Shown: positions 1 to 12,250 of the stretch, one piece after another
Position numbering within the stretch: the stretch's first letter is position 1
How the letters are laid out: every line of letters begins with the position of its first letter
From: Undaria pinnatifida
Lineage: Eukaryota; Sar; Phaeophyceae; Laminariales; Alariaceae
DNA length: 64,000 nt
Direction: 5' to 3'
Assembly (NCBI GenBank): GCA_012845835.1
Contig: JABAKD010000006.1
Span: 11,080,945-11,144,944, forward strand
The notes under the pieces: generated by a model
The model's input: the letters and a program-made list of their open reading frames with translations, nothing else
Databases searched by the model: none
What the model was told of the DNA's origin: nothing
Position numbers and translations under genes: made by a program

Positions 1-3000
1 AGCGCTTTCGGCGGCGGTAAACGGTGAGGGGAAGGTCATGCTTTTGTCTTCTTGGCCCCCCCCCCCCCCCCCCCCGGCAGCGCTTCGTGCATGTGATGTC
101 TGCCGGATCGATGAAAACCAGGCGTGCGCCGTTCTCGCATTGAATGGATGCGAGGGTTCATGGTCTTACGAGTTTGCCCATGCATGAATTGAGTACACCC
201 CCTCCTCCCCGCCTACCCTCCTTTTTGCCTCACCCCAAACCACCCCTCCCCAACCGCATTCCCCATTCTTAACACCCATTCTAAAGTTCGCCACCTCCCC
301 CCCTAATGCCTGTGCCCTACCCAACTGCCCCCGCATGGGTAAAAGCCAAGCTTAAACTCGCATTTCAAAGCGTGTGGCGTGTGCTAGCTTAACTCGGTTT
401 AACTCGGTTGCCGAACCGAAATCAGCGCTGTCGGTGGCGGTGAATTGTGGCGGACTTTTGTTTTTTGGTACTACGGCGGATGGGAAAATATGAAGTCTAA
501 GAAAATAATGTTGCCAAACATTCTGTGCTAATTACAAGCAAGTAAATTGTCCTTAAAAAGGAGGGTCTAGCTCTGTAATGGTTTTGATTTTGGCCGCAAA
601 ATATTTTCCACAATAGTTCCAACGTTGTTTGTATCCCGAGGCTACGGGGGGGGGTGTACTCAGTTCGTGCATGGCCGTAGTCGTATGACGATAGACTCTC
701 GCATCCCTACAATGCCGGGACGGAGCACGTCGGGTTTTCACCAACCAGGCAGACTTTGCTTGCACCAAGCACGAAGCGACGTGAGGTGTTCGGCGAGTCG
801 CATGAAGGGTAAATTGCACCCTTCCATAAACCGCTCGAAAGACGGACTTCGATATATTGTGCCTACTTTCTTGCTGATGAATAACGGGTCAATTTTGGAG
901 CCTTTGTTTTACAGTGGCTTGGGGTCGCTCGTGCGAGTCCCCTGTTCCTTTGCAGCCTTGAGCGTTGGTGCTGTTGTAATTGAACGACGAGAATCCGCGA
1001 TGGACAGGTAATCTATGATGCTCCAAACAAATCGCCGAATGTTGTTTGGAAGTCGTTAAGGTACAGAGTCGCTCGTGTGAGTGGCGAAAATCCGGTAGTG
1101 AAATGGAGGTAACCCCGACTGATTCTACGATAGCCCACCCCAAGTACCAACGATTTTATTTCACGAACGTTCCATGGCCGTTCGAAACGAGGAAGGATGC
1201 TATGAAACAAAACATTTGCACAATTTTTGTTGTTCGCAAAAAATTGTCTATCGTTGACATCGGGGTGGCAAGGGACACCGTATTTCGGGAGGTACAGCCG
1301 GGAACTGGCTTAAAAGCCGGCGATTTCGTTAAAGAAAAGTTGGGAGGGCTACCGTAGAACGCCCTCCCCCCTAACGAAGTTTTGGTCGTGCGGTTTCAAT
1401 CGGTTAACGATAGAATCGCAATATCACAGGATTACCCTCCACGCTATTCCCTCCCCCTTCTAAGACAACCCCGCCCCCTCCCCTGACCACACGGTTTGTA
1501 CGGGTCGTGGAATCGAAATCGGCACATTGTTACAGGTCAGGCTCATACGCCGGTGTCTTCGGTCCTGCGACAATTGCGGACAGCCCGGAAAAATGGAAGC
1601 GCGCGTTTCTTCCTCACTAAGCCATGTACCGACACAAAGTTAATACTACAAGGGCGACGATAACAGCCAAGGGATGCGGGAAACGACATAATGTGAATGA
1701 AAACGTTAGTGTCACGTCTCAGCTTGGGGAACACTAATTAAGTGGAACACAACGCCCATTTTTCAAGGCTCAGCTTGGGGCCTAACATGCGAAACAAGGA
1801 TTACTTGAGAAGGGTGTCGAGAGCTGGGGAGGCGGTGGTGGTGGGAGGATCGGGGTGGAACGGAGAGGAACCAATGAGAGAGGAATGACAAGCTCACACA
1901 AGCTTTTCTGAGAATGGATTCAAGATTTGGGGAGGCGCAGGGGCTGGGGGGGGGGGGTAGGCAGACGAGCTACAGTAGATCGAGCAGTAAAGCGACGGGG
2001 GTGAGCGGGGAAGCCCGAGAGAGAAGGGAATGGCAGACGAGTGATATCGAGGTACAAACCGCGTCGGACTCCGGGTTCGCCCGATCGGTTAACAGCTGAG
2101 AAGGGCTGAAGGAAAGCCGCCGCAAGCGGACAGGCGGTATGTGTGGCAATTAAATCTTATAGAACTGCACCCGCGTTTTTGTGGACGGTCTTCTTCGAAT
2201 TGGGGTGGGATCGGTTTTGGCAGTGATCAAGGGCCCAATGGATGTCCCACAAGCGGAGCGTTACGTGGTGCTCGGTTATGTCGGCGTTAGCACGGCAAGC
2301 GAAAATCGTACCCAGAGAAACTAAAAACGAGATAGGATCGCAAGCAGCAATGCCGATGTGTTGGGGTTATTTCACCCTTGAACGAAATCAGTATGGAAAT
2401 GGAGGGAACTATTAGTAGAGAAAGTGAAACTTAGTATTGTTTGTTTTTTGGGAGGAGGGTGATATCAGAAGCTAGAGGACCACAACATATTGCATTGGAG
2501 CAGAATGATAGAAGAAAAAGTGACATTTAGATTTTTTGGGGGGGAGGGGGCGATCGAAGAAAGTGGAGGGTGATTCACGCCCACGTTTTGCAAGCGATGT
2601 TAGCTGCACCATGAGGTGCTTGTCTGGGGCGGACCCGCCGACTGGGTGGAGGGTGGAGAACTGTTGGGGGCCCGACCCGGCGGCAACAACGGCCGTGTGA
2701 GAACAGTGGAAGCAAGCGCTGTAGGGGCGTTTGTTTGTGCCGTTCTCAGATGAAAAGGAAACCACCCAGCTGTAGGAATGCTGTCCTTATTGTGCTCAGA
2801 TGGGTTGAGGTTGCGGGAAAAATTGCTGAAGGACTGTTTCCAACGTTTGAGCATGCACTAACTGTAGGGATGTTGTTATTGTTGTGCCTAAGTCGAAGCG
2901 ATGGATGGAATTTTTTTGTGGAGGGGTGCTGTCCATTGTTGTTGGCTTGAAGAAAGGGGCTTTGCCAATGTTTGGGTGTTCTTGGTCATTATTTTGGTGG

Positions 3001-3600
3001 TTCTGCGTAGGCGTAGAAAGTTCTTGGAATTCTCGCCGAATACACCGTTTACTCGTGAAAATTGAAGTTTCTCCCGTGTGTGACTTGTGTAGAGAAACAG
3101 ACGGATCGATGAAAGGAGGACAGATGACACTGACGAGACGCGCGCCGCCAGTGCGTAGAGTGTGAAGAGCAGCAGACGGATTGATACATGGCCGACAACC
3201 CCGACCAGACGCGCGTTGTGCGGGATATTATGCTCAGCACATTCTCCGCGTATGCTCGGCATACCGTACATCACGAAAGTTAACGCACCCGCTCGGTATA
3301 ATCTCAACAAAGCAGAGCGTTCAAACTGCGAGCGATGTGTCTGAGGATGAATAATCGATGACATTTTCCGGGGTTACCTTTTTCGCTGTATAGCCTTCCC
3401 GGTTCACTCGAAAAAACTTCCCACAGGGTTCGTTATCTTCAGCGTTCTACGGCATTATCGGGAGTCGACGAGAAACCACAATCCCAGAGGGTGTGCTCTA
3501 TATGATGCCATACGGTATGCTCGGCAGAGAGAAGGAAAGCAACATGGCGGAAAGTGTGGGAAAAGGCGCGTTCAAGAGATTTTTGCAAAAATTTGAAAGA
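1..3600. other. No convincing gene; dispersed repeat copies
   Basis: Holds two copies of a family marked by GTACTCAGTTCGTGCATGGC, one on the minus strand (about 60-205) and one on the plus strand (about 640-830). The rest is unique-looking AT/GC-balanced sequence with only scattered short frames. A frame at 1046-1357 has a vaguely natural composition but no recognised motif. Confidence 0.5.
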
Positions 3601-4150
3601 GCGGCATATATATATATTCAGGCCTGAGGTGCATCCTAGATTTTTCAAAATTGAACGGGTGGGGATTTTTGTTTTACAGGCACGAGGTGCATCCGAGATG
3701 TTGCAAAATCGAAGGACTAGCGGGGGGGGGGGTGTTTTGTTTTACAGGCCTGAGGTGCATCCGGTATATTGCGAAACCGAAGGGTTTGGCCGGCAGGTAA
3801 ATGTGTTTTTGTTTTACAGCCCGAATCGCATCTGAGATTTTGCTAAATCGAAGGGATGACAAATAGGTGTGGGTGAGTTTTGCAGGCCAGGGGTGCATCC
3901 AACATTTGCCAGTTAGAAGTGTAGCGGGTGCGTGTGTGCTTTTTTACAGGCCCGAGGTGCATCCGAAATTTTGAAAAATTGAAGAGGTGGTGATTTGTTT
4001 CATAGGCACGAGGTGCATCCGAGATGTTGCGCAATCGGAGGAGTGACAGGTAGGTGTGTGTGTTTCACAGGCCCGAGGGGCATCCGATATTTTGCTGACA
4101 ATCAAGGGAATGATAGGTTATTGCGGTTTATTTTTGCAGCCCCAGGGGTG
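3600..4150. repeat. Tandem array, ~67-bp unit, with acceptor-like core
   Basis: About nine units carry TTTTACAGGCCCGAGGTGCA or a variant, at about 3620, 3678, 3747, 3820, 3886, 3949, 4004, 4070 and 4137. Each core looks like a pyrimidine tract, AG and the same exon-like start. Confidence 0.8.
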
Positions 4151-4429
4151 AAGCAAGGCTGGGGTTGATGAGGGAGGGAGGGAGGGAGGGGAGGGGGGGG
4201 CGTACTCGTTTGCTGCATGTCTCAGAATTTGGCCATTGACCACGCAACCCTTTCGAGACGGAACATGCGGGAAATTGGATAAGACAGCACCCTCTCAATT
4301 GTTTATCGCTCTACATGGCGTATACATGGCGACGGAGGGGGGCATACGGCTTGACGGTGACAGAAAGAGCGGCCTGAAACACATATATTGTAGAAAATTG
4401 AATATGGAGTGTTGTGTGGTCGGGTGATT

Positions 4430-5850
4430 CGATTTGGATTGACACAGCTGTACAGAACAACGGCATCATCTACTAAGCAGGCTGGCCTTCGCCCAGTATG
4501 TAATAAGGCGGTGTCTGTGGGTAGGCAGCTGTGACATACGAGGATCTGCCAGTGACCGACACGCGGAATAATACAAACACAAATTCGCTTCAAAGTTGAT
4601 TCGGGTTCGCTTCGAGTTTGAATTTCGCTCGCTATGCGTTTGCTTTGCGATTGATTCGCGTTGCGCAGCGTCCGTTATGCATCTCTTAGAGCTCGCTATG
4701 GTCACAGACGATCTTAGGTTGACACAGCCATCAGAGCAAGGCATGATCTATACCTAAGCCAACTGGCCTTTGCCCAGTTTGTATAAAGTCGGCGCTCGTA
4801 TCTATGTAGGTATCTGAGAAATGCGAGGGTCTGCCAGTGACCGACACAGAGTAATGCAAACACAAGATCTGTTTGAGTTTTCTTCGGGATCGATTCGCGT
4901 TTGCGTCACACTCGCATCGCGCTTGATTTCGCGTCTGCTTTGCGTCGGCTCTGCGTTCGCTTGGCGCTACCTATGGTCGCCGATTCGAGTTTGGAATAAC
5001 ACAACTGTCCAAAAACAAAGGCACTATCAGATACGGAAGCTGGCCTTCGCTCAGTTGGTAGAAATATGGTGCCCTGATACACGTATACATGCTGTGAAAA
5101 TCGACGATCTTGTTCCGATATCCGACACACAGAGTAGTGAAAACACGAATACCTTCGGTTCGAGTTTGGACGCGTTTTACGATAGAGGTGACATTTATCG
5201 GCATTTTTTCGTTTCTTAACGACTTGGCTCTTATCCCAGAATCATCGGAATGCCGTTTTCACTTAGCAATATCAACGTGTTGCATACCTAGGCCATCGGT
5301 TTTGGTTTGATCGGGTTGCGCTTTCGGCTTACTCTATTATTAAGTCAGTTTTTGGGTGAAGCTTGGGTGAAGTATACAGTGGAGCTCTTCAAATGAGGTT
5401 ATGAGCTTCGGAAAAAAAGTGGTGCACCACTATGGTACCATAGAGTGCGCTTTTGCTTCGCGTGTCTTTCTCGGTTTATGTCCTGCTTGTTTTCCTTGGT
5501 TTATCTGTGCGTTCTCTTCGCGTTTGCGATGTATTGCGTTCGCGTTCGTCTTGCGCTTGCTTTGCGGTCATTTTGCGCTTGGCTTGCGGTCGTTGTGCGA
5601 TAACTTTGTTTTGGTTGGACGATTCGAGTCTAGATCGACACAGGTGTACGGAACAACGGCATCATCTGCTACTGAGCAGGCTGCCTTGCGCCCAGTCGAC
5701 AGAAAGGTGGTGCCCCTAAACATGATAGCTGCAAAATACGAGGATCTTCTTCCTCTTCCAGGGACCGACACACTGAGCGAAAATAATAACACAAACTCGC
5801 TTCGACCTTGCTCCGCGCGTTTCTCGGTTTGGTTGTTTTTCCCGTTTTTT
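4430..5850. repeat. Four diverged long tandem units
   Basis: Units at about 4430-4700, 4700-4965, 4975-5190 and 5610-5850 share GATTCGAGT, ACACAGCTGTACGGAACAAC, GGCATCATCTGC and GAGGATCTGCCAGTGACCGA, separated by TTTGCG/TTCGC-rich stretches. On the minus strand several units stay open with GRRPACxVxDDAVVxYTCV. A TIR MITE lies between units three and four (about 5200-5450). Confidence 0.7.
5200..5450. mobile_element. MITE, GCGTGCTACGATAGAGGT family
   Basis: Diverged member with the internal marks of the family: CCCAGAATCATCGG, CATACCTAGGCCAT, TTTTTGGGTGAAG, GAGCTCTTCAA and the end TGGTGCACCACTATGGTACCA. Confidence 0.55.
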
Positions 5851-6479
5851 TCTTGGGGCGTACGCTTTGCGTTGGCTTGATTTGTTTGCTTTGCGTTGGC
5901 TTCGCGTTCGCTGTAGCTCTACTAATTGTTTAGCGTTTCAAAGTAGAAGCTCAATATCTCACCCAATATATTACTTTTGAGAAAAATATGTACACTTCAT
6001 CCAATGAACAATGCCACGGCCGAGGTGTAGAATGCGAGTCATATTGGAAAACGAAAAGCATTCTATGTGTTTCGTTTGTGAGAGTCCAGGCTGAAGCCTG
6101 GATAATATGGGTAAGTCCTGAGTACAGGAGCACTGTTTGCCAGAAATATTTTTGCGAAAAGCACGGTCGCTAACCAGTGGCTCGGCACGATCGCCAACCA
6201 TCTGCGACACAAATCGCGTTCTACATGCCGACCAAAAAAAAGCACACGGACTTTGCTTGCAGCCGTAGGGCTAATGGAACGTCACGACAGCGGTTCCGTC
6301 GTGTGCAGTTTAATTTGTAGTTCAATTCGTACCTTGTACCATACTGGCAGAACCAATGAAAGATACAACCAGCAGGATTGGTATTACTGCAGCCGTATCA
6401 CAGAGAGAACGGAACATCACGCCTCACGCCATGCCGACAGAACATCACGCTAGAGGTACCGCCGTGGTATTTCATTCGT

Positions 6480-6835
6480 GGTGCAATTCGTACCCACTAT
6501 TTTTCAAGCATTTTACTCTCCAGCTAACCTCGTAAGAGGTTTTGCCCTCAGCAGTTCTCCGGATCCGTGGTCACAGGTGTTTTCCCTTCCAGTACTTGCC
6601 ATCATTTTTATCGCGCATAAGGTTCAGCTTTACCTTTTTTCAGCTATTGAAGCTCGTCGATTTTCATCGAACTTTGTTAACTCGCGCTCTCGCACTTTCC
6701 GCTCGTCAATTTTTACGCAGGAAAAAGCCCCTACGAGCACAAGTATGCACGCGGTGAGACTTGAACGCACGACCTCGACGTCACTAGGCACGCGCGAGAT
6801 GCACCTACCCGATTGGGGACGCTGACTCTGTACCA
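6480..6835 (-). mobile_element. SINE-like insertion with tRNA-like B-box
   Basis: On the minus strand, GGTCGTGCGTTCAAGTCTCA resembles a tRNA T-arm (internal promoter B box), next to GTCCCCAATCGGGTAGGTGC. The body carries GAGCGCGAGTTAAC, seen again near 1 and 11405. It appears to split two copies of a local repeat (CGTACC... at 6300-6495 and 6840-6950). Confidence 0.4.
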
Positions 6836-7429
6836 TGCCGACAGAACCCCCGAAAGTACCAACAGCGGGATTGCCGAAGCCGCAGAGACAACGGAACATC
6901 GCGCCAGAGGTACCATGTGCCATTGAATAAATTGTTTAATTCGTACCTTACACAGAAAAAAACTACAGCAGCTAGATTTGTCGCAGAGCTCCTGGGGAAA
7001 TTCCAGGGTATGGGTCGGGTCACCTCTCGCGGGTCGGGTCAGATCAATCAAGGTGACCCGAACCGACCCGCGAGAGATTGGGGATCTCTTGACGAGACGG
7101 ATCATGATCCCGTGAAAAACCGTGGAAACTACGACGGCCAAAGGTACCGCTAGCCGTGTAGGAACCCCTATTACAAAAAAAATTCAAGGAAGTCAGCCGT
7201 GAGTATGTCGACCAAAAAATCGCCGAGTCCTGTCCTATGATGTGACTAGGAAGAACATACAAGTACCACCATGCTGCCTGCGTGCGCGTGCTGCAGCTCC
7301 TTCTTTTGCAGTTCGGACACACTCCCGACCCAGGTAGATCGGGCTGATTCACATTTCGTATTCTCGGCATGTTGTCCGTCTGCGGCGTCAAAATGGAGAA
7401 AACCGGATAAAGAGTTGCAATCCCCGGGA

Positions 7430-8265
7430 GGCCATCTTTCCCACACCCTCACCCCCACCGCCTCCCGCCGATCAAAAAAGGGGGGGGGGCAAGCAATAGG
7501 CTCCAGCACTGGGCTGGGCCACAGCAGTAGGTTCCAGTACGCTACGGCAAGAGCTCCACTCCAAAAAACGAACTCATCCATGTTGCATGTGACTCTGCCC
7601 AAATCACGGTAGAGGTAAGGCCTTGCTGTTCTACTTCAAGCGGGCAGAGGCAGCAGCTTCTTGAATTTTTATTGTTGCAGGCGTAGAGCTAGTGGGGCCC
7701 TACGCCAAGGAGAAGTGCCCTTAAACCGGAAAACGCAATGCATGCCTTGGAGGTCATCCTCCCCACTCGCACCCCTTCCCCCACCTCCACCCTAACCGCC
7801 TCCCGTCGGCAAAACCAAAAAAAGGTACAACCGTTGTATTTCTGCAGCCGTAGAGTTAGTGGGGTTCTACTCCAGCCAGAGGTACCATTAAACTGGAAAC
7901 ACGTTACACGCCGATTAATAGGAGGTCAGCCTCCCCACCCCCATCGCCTCCCGCTGACAAAACCAAAAAAAGATGCCACTGCCGTTTTGCTGCAGTCGTC
8001 CGTAGAGCTAGCGGGATTCTACGAAAGTCATCGGTGCCATTAAATCAGAAACATGTTACACGCCTAGGAGGTCAGCCTCCCGACCCCCACCGCCTCCCGC
8101 CGACAGAAACAAAAAAAAGGCACAACACATGTATTGCTGAAGTCGTAGAGCTAACGGGACCTTACGGCAGGCAGAGGTATCGTTAACCTACATAACACGT
8201 TGCATGCCGAGGATGCCATCCCCTTCACCCCCCGCCCGTTCTCGCCGGCCCATCCCTCCGCTAAT
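7430..8265 (-). repeat. Tandem copies of the acidic-protein 3' end
   Basis: Units of roughly 145-195 bases start near 7430, 7748, 7921, 8067 and 8210. Each carries the GGAGGTCA/CCTCCC-type end of the coding exon at 8396 (some with a stop in the same place) plus a 3' flank with GCAGCCGTAGAGCTAGTGGG and AAACTGGAAACACGTTACA. Confidence 0.75.
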
Positions 8266-8395
8266 GAGACACGAGGCCAGCCAGGGCAAAAGCTAACCTT
8301 ATAAGACCTGAAACAACTATTTCATACTAATTCCAAGTACTTTGTTCCCAAAAACTTGGGTGCAGCAAAAAAAAGCGGTCAAACTGGAAAAAGCG

Positions 8396-10798
8396 TTACA
8401 TGCCTAGGAGGTCATCATCCCCATCCCCATCCTCATCCCCACCCCCACCGCCTCCGGCGTCGCCGCCGCCACCACCACCGACATCCGAAGAAGGCGATGG
8501 CGAGGAAGGGGATGGATCGGGGTCATCCCCAGGTGTGGGGCTCTTCGCGTAGTCCTCCAAGTCGTCGTCGTCGATGTCGTCCAGTCCCTTTATTTACACA
8601 CGTGGTCAAAACAATAAGAGTTAAAGAGGTGCGCATGCAAAGAACGTCTTTGTATTAAGACGATACATGTATCATAGGGCTATCATAGGGTTACACAGAG
8701 TGAATTAATCCAGCGTTTCTTTTTCTTAAACGATGATATATCCGGTACGGTTTATAGCGTTAAAAGGGGTGAAATAACCAATGTATACCGTTTTTCGGAA
8801 GGCGAAAACATGAGGTGGCGAGGGAGGGGAGGGGACGAATCGGGTTATTCCCGGATGCGGGTTTATCGTGGAATCCTCCAAGTCGTCCTCATCGATGTCG
8901 TCCAGTCCTGACTTGCTTCAATTATGATATAATCGTGTACCACTTTTGATTCGTTTTATTAATTCCCTAGGGTATTCTACTGTACCCCTCCAGAGTGACC
9001 GGAGCCTGGCTTGTGACCACGGATGTGACCACGGACTTGATTATGCGAGTTCATTCGAGAACGACAACACCACCAACAACCACAACAAGTCGTTTTTTAT
9101 GTACACGCCATGAACACCATAAGGGTGATAAAGGGGCGAATTTGAACCTTCGTTTTTTTTCTTTGGGGGGGGTGCGACACGCCACATAGGGTAATAAAGG
9201 GGACGCATGCTACGATACAAAGTGCGCCATTATTTTTTGTGCTTTCTGAGGCTCGTAACCTCCAACGCAAAAACTATTACTCCTGCTTAGGACTAAATTA
9301 AAAGTGCAACCCCATGAACAAACTCACGGGTTGCAACCCCAAGAACAAACTCATGGGTTGCAACCCCAAGAACAAACCCATGGGTCAACCCCATGAACAA
9401 ACCCATGGGTTGAAGGTGTATCAAAATACTGAAAAATAAAATGACATTTATTGAGTAATACTGCAAAATAGAATGACGTTTATTGAGTAAGTTAAAAGTG
9501 CAACTCGATGAACAATCCCATGGGAACCCGATGAACAAACCCACAAACCCATGGGTTAACCAACAAACCCATGGGTTAAGCCACAAACCCATGGGTTAAC
9601 CCACAAACCCATGGGTTAACCCACAAACCCATGGGTTAACCCACAAACCCATGGTTTAACCCACAAACCCATGGGTTAACCCACAAACCCATGGTTTAAC
9701 CCACAAACCCATGTGTTACCCCACAAACCCATGGGTTTACATGGTTTAATCCACAAACCCATGTGTTACCCCACAAACCCATGGGTTAACCCACAAACCC
9801 ATGGTTTAACCCACAAACCCATGGGTTAACCCACAAACCCATGGGTTAACCCACAAACTCGTGGGTTCAAACCGGGTTATAGGAATACAAAATAAAAATA
9901 CAAAAAAAAAAAAAATGGCATTCCAACGATTCTGGGTGAAGATGGCTTAACCCCTTTACAACTGAAACCCGTTTTTGGGGACAAAATTACTTGGATTTAG
10001 TATGGGGAGAGGTTCGGGGGCTCTAAAGGGGTTAAGGAGCCCCGTCGTTCAGAACAAGAACAGTTTAGCCAAAAGTGCTGGGTCTGAGGTAGCACGCGTC
10101 AGGGGTACATTGATCAAGTGATTTTTGCTTAAAGACGATACCTAGTACTCCGGAGTATATTATACCGTAACGCAGGCTGACTCCCGATTTCACTTTTTTA
10201 TATTTTTCTGGCGGAGGCATGGATTGCGTCAGCTGTGATACATGCGTGTACCATTTTTGGTTTGTGTGTGTTTTTTCTCTTGGGTATTCCTCCACTCCAG
10301 TGACTAGAGCCTGTCCTGCGACCACGGCCTTGAATATGCGAGTTAATGTGAGAACAACAACGGACTTGATAATGCGAGTTAATGTGAGAACAACAACAAC
10401 AACAACAACAACAACCAAAACAGAGATACACATCGCAAATACAGCAAGGTGATTTGGCCATGCAATGCCAACCGCAATGGACTCGAGGGCGAAACGTATG
10501 CAAGCCAGCACACCAGACTATTTGCAAGAAAAAAAAAAGAAAAAAGAGAAAAGAAGAAAGAAAAAACGCGAATCGTAGTGTAGTGTAGGGTAGTCTACTA
10601 ATGCGGAGTATTATTAGTGTAGTTTACTGTACTCGTAGCGCAGTGCAGCGTTTTCGTAGTGCAGCATAAGTAATGTCGTGTTTTGTGGTGTAGCGTGGTA
10701 CTGTGATATGTGGCTGTATCCCTCCCTACCTCGAGCTCGTCGTCGTCCTTCTCCGTAGCGTCGACGCTGATCTCTTCTCCGTACAGATGCACTTCTTC
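8396..10798 (-). CDS. Acidic Asp/Gly-rich protein, last two exons
   Basis: Exon 10798-10730 (23 codons: EEVHLYGEEISVDATEKDDD and ELE) and last exon 8587-8396 (63 codons and stop) join in phase 0. The last exon starts GLDDIDDDDLEDYAKSPTPG, then a Pro/Ser stretch, two Gly runs, and ends DEDGDGDDDLLGM. The C-terminus is strongly acidic and likely disordered. Upstream exons were not found between 10.8 and 12.7 kb or beyond, so the fold and function are unknown. Support comes from phase match, good splice borders, and the presence of exon-edge copies at 8850-8920 (upstream) and repeated copies of the stop-codon end at 7.4-8.3 kb. The intron holds a 20-bp palindromic minisatellite. Confidence 0.55.
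8850..8920 (-). pseudogene. Copy of the acidic-protein last-exon start
   Basis: Repeats acceptor and GLDDIDEDDLED of the exon at 8587 with a few changes, then diverges. It lies about 300 bases upstream in transcript order. Confidence 0.8.
9300..9870. repeat. 20-bp minisatellite with palindromic core
   Basis: From about 9530 the unit CCCACAAACCCATGGGTTAA repeats about 16 times with point changes and one small break near 9740. The core AACCCATGGGTT is a perfect 12-base palindrome. A related looser array with AACCCCAAGAACAAAC spacers lies at 9305-9420. It is inside an intron of the acidic-protein gene. Confidence 0.93.
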
Positions 10799-11684
10799 CT
10801 GTCGCATCCGAAAAAAGCGAGGGGAGGGACAGCAGAAAACGCGAGATGGGGGGAAAGGGGGCAGCAAGCCACACGTAACGTCACACGGTGTTACTGAGGG
10901 AAATATAATGAGGAATGGGGATGACGGGCGATGGGGGGGGGGGGGGGGGGGGGGGCAGAGAACATACGACACCAAAGACACGGAAATTTGTCTCTTGCGC
11001 CATCTATAACAACAACAACCAAAACACGGGTCAGTTGTTTCCCGACCCATGTTCAAGGAAAAGAACCAAACTAGAACAAGACCAAGAAACACATGGTCAC
11101 TTGCCTCCCGCGCCATCTTCAAGAAGGACGTGAATACCCACGCCACGGATCCCAGGCACCCGACAACCACTGATGAGGGGAGAAAACGAGCACAACCACA
11201 GATCCACAAAAGGCACACAAACAACGGAAGCAAGGGGGAAAGGAGACAAGTCGATGTAGAATCATAAAAAAAATCCAGCTTCTGGATAAGCCGTGGCCAC
11301 AGGTGTCGTCCCTTCTGCCCGCCCGGTGCGCGCCTTCGTTTTCATCACACGTACATACTGGTAGGGGTTATTTTAGTATTTCATGTGCTTGTGGATTTCA
11401 TCGGTTTTGCTAACTCACGCTCTCGCGCTTTCGGCGACGGAAGAAGACTCAGAAGAAAGTCCCACGCAAATAGAGCATGCACCACCCGCGATCCGAGTTA
11501 AATGTCAAGCAAAAGAAGAACCATCTTCCTCTACCCCTCGCCTCTCATATTTCTTTCCTTTCTCCACTTCTCGCCCTAGACATCTCAGATCCGGGGTCAC
11601 TAACCAGGCTCTAGCTTGTCCCCCCTCCGTACTACGGTGTGCGCCCTCGTTTTTATTGCGAGCAGAATTCAGCCCTTTCTTAGC

Positions 11685-11786
11685 ATGGAGGATACATTAT
11701 ACGGAACGGAGGATACCGTGCAGCTGCAGCAGGAGTGTTTTACGACTTTGTCGAGCTTCGACAACATGGTTAATACCCTACCCTAA
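11685..11786 (+). CDS. Short frame MEDTLYGTEDTVQLQQ, possible exon
   Basis: A 33-codon plus frame from ATG to stop with a balanced composition unlike its neighbours and a donor-like ATG/GTTAAT inside. It abuts a MITE that begins near 11797. It could be the first exon of a gene or a transposon remnant; there is no further support. Confidence 0.15.
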   Translation: MEDTLYGTEDTVQLQQECFTTLSSFDNMVNTLP

Positions 11787-11794
11787 CTCCCAAC

Positions 11795-12000
11795 GTACTA
11801 CAGTAGGGGTCCCTCATTGAGGCCGTGGTGTGCCAAAGCAATACAATCGCCTTATTGGGGGAAGCCGTCTTATTCACTCCGGGTTACTAGTGCAATTCCC
11901 TTTTAATAGTCGCGCCACGTGATTCTGACCGCCTTATACGGGTATACCGCCTTATTCAGACCACCTTATTCAGACCGCCTTACTGGACCCCTACAGCACC
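11795..12000. mobile_element. MITE, CAGTAGGGGTCC family
   Basis: Starts TACAGTAGGGGTCCCTCA and ends near TACTGGACCCCTACA, an inverted match. The inside carries repeated ACCGCCTTAT motifs. A second copy is at 46610-46810. Confidence 0.75.
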
Positions 12001-12154
12001 CCCTCTACCCCCTCATCAAAATCCCTCCTTTAAACCCCCTACCCCCAACTCCCTTCCCCCACCTCAGCGCCCCCGTTTCACTTCCCATCCTTCCCCTAAT
12101 CCTTCTCCGCCCTATCCCAGTTTTCCTACCGCTTCCGCACGTTCCCCTTCCCCT

Positions 12155-12250
12155 CTCTATTAGGAACGGTGCTCCGTCGCGAAAGGGGTGTGTGGCCAAT
12201 GATCAAAATACTAAGGCAAGCAACAAAAGAGTACCCCCCCCCCCTCCGCC
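12155..12250. repeat. Dispersed repeat TAGGAACGGTGMTCCGTC
   Basis: AGGAACGGTGCTCCGTCGCG followed by AAGGCAAGCAACAAAAGAGT recurs at 40395-40490 and, weaker, near 4225-4290. Confidence 0.55.

Noticed and set aside
1046-1357. 103-codon plus frame with VQPGTGLKAGD, slightly FKBP-like
   Set aside because: Only a few residues match, no FKBP core follows, and splice borders are unclear.
9300-9870. CRISPR-like look of regularly spaced repeats
   Set aside because: Units are contiguous with no unique spacers, in a eukaryotic intron, with no cas genes.
10598-11233. 211-codon minus frame
   Set aside because: Only the 23-codon part at 10798-10730 has good splice borders and phase; the rest spans a poly-G tract and simple sequence.
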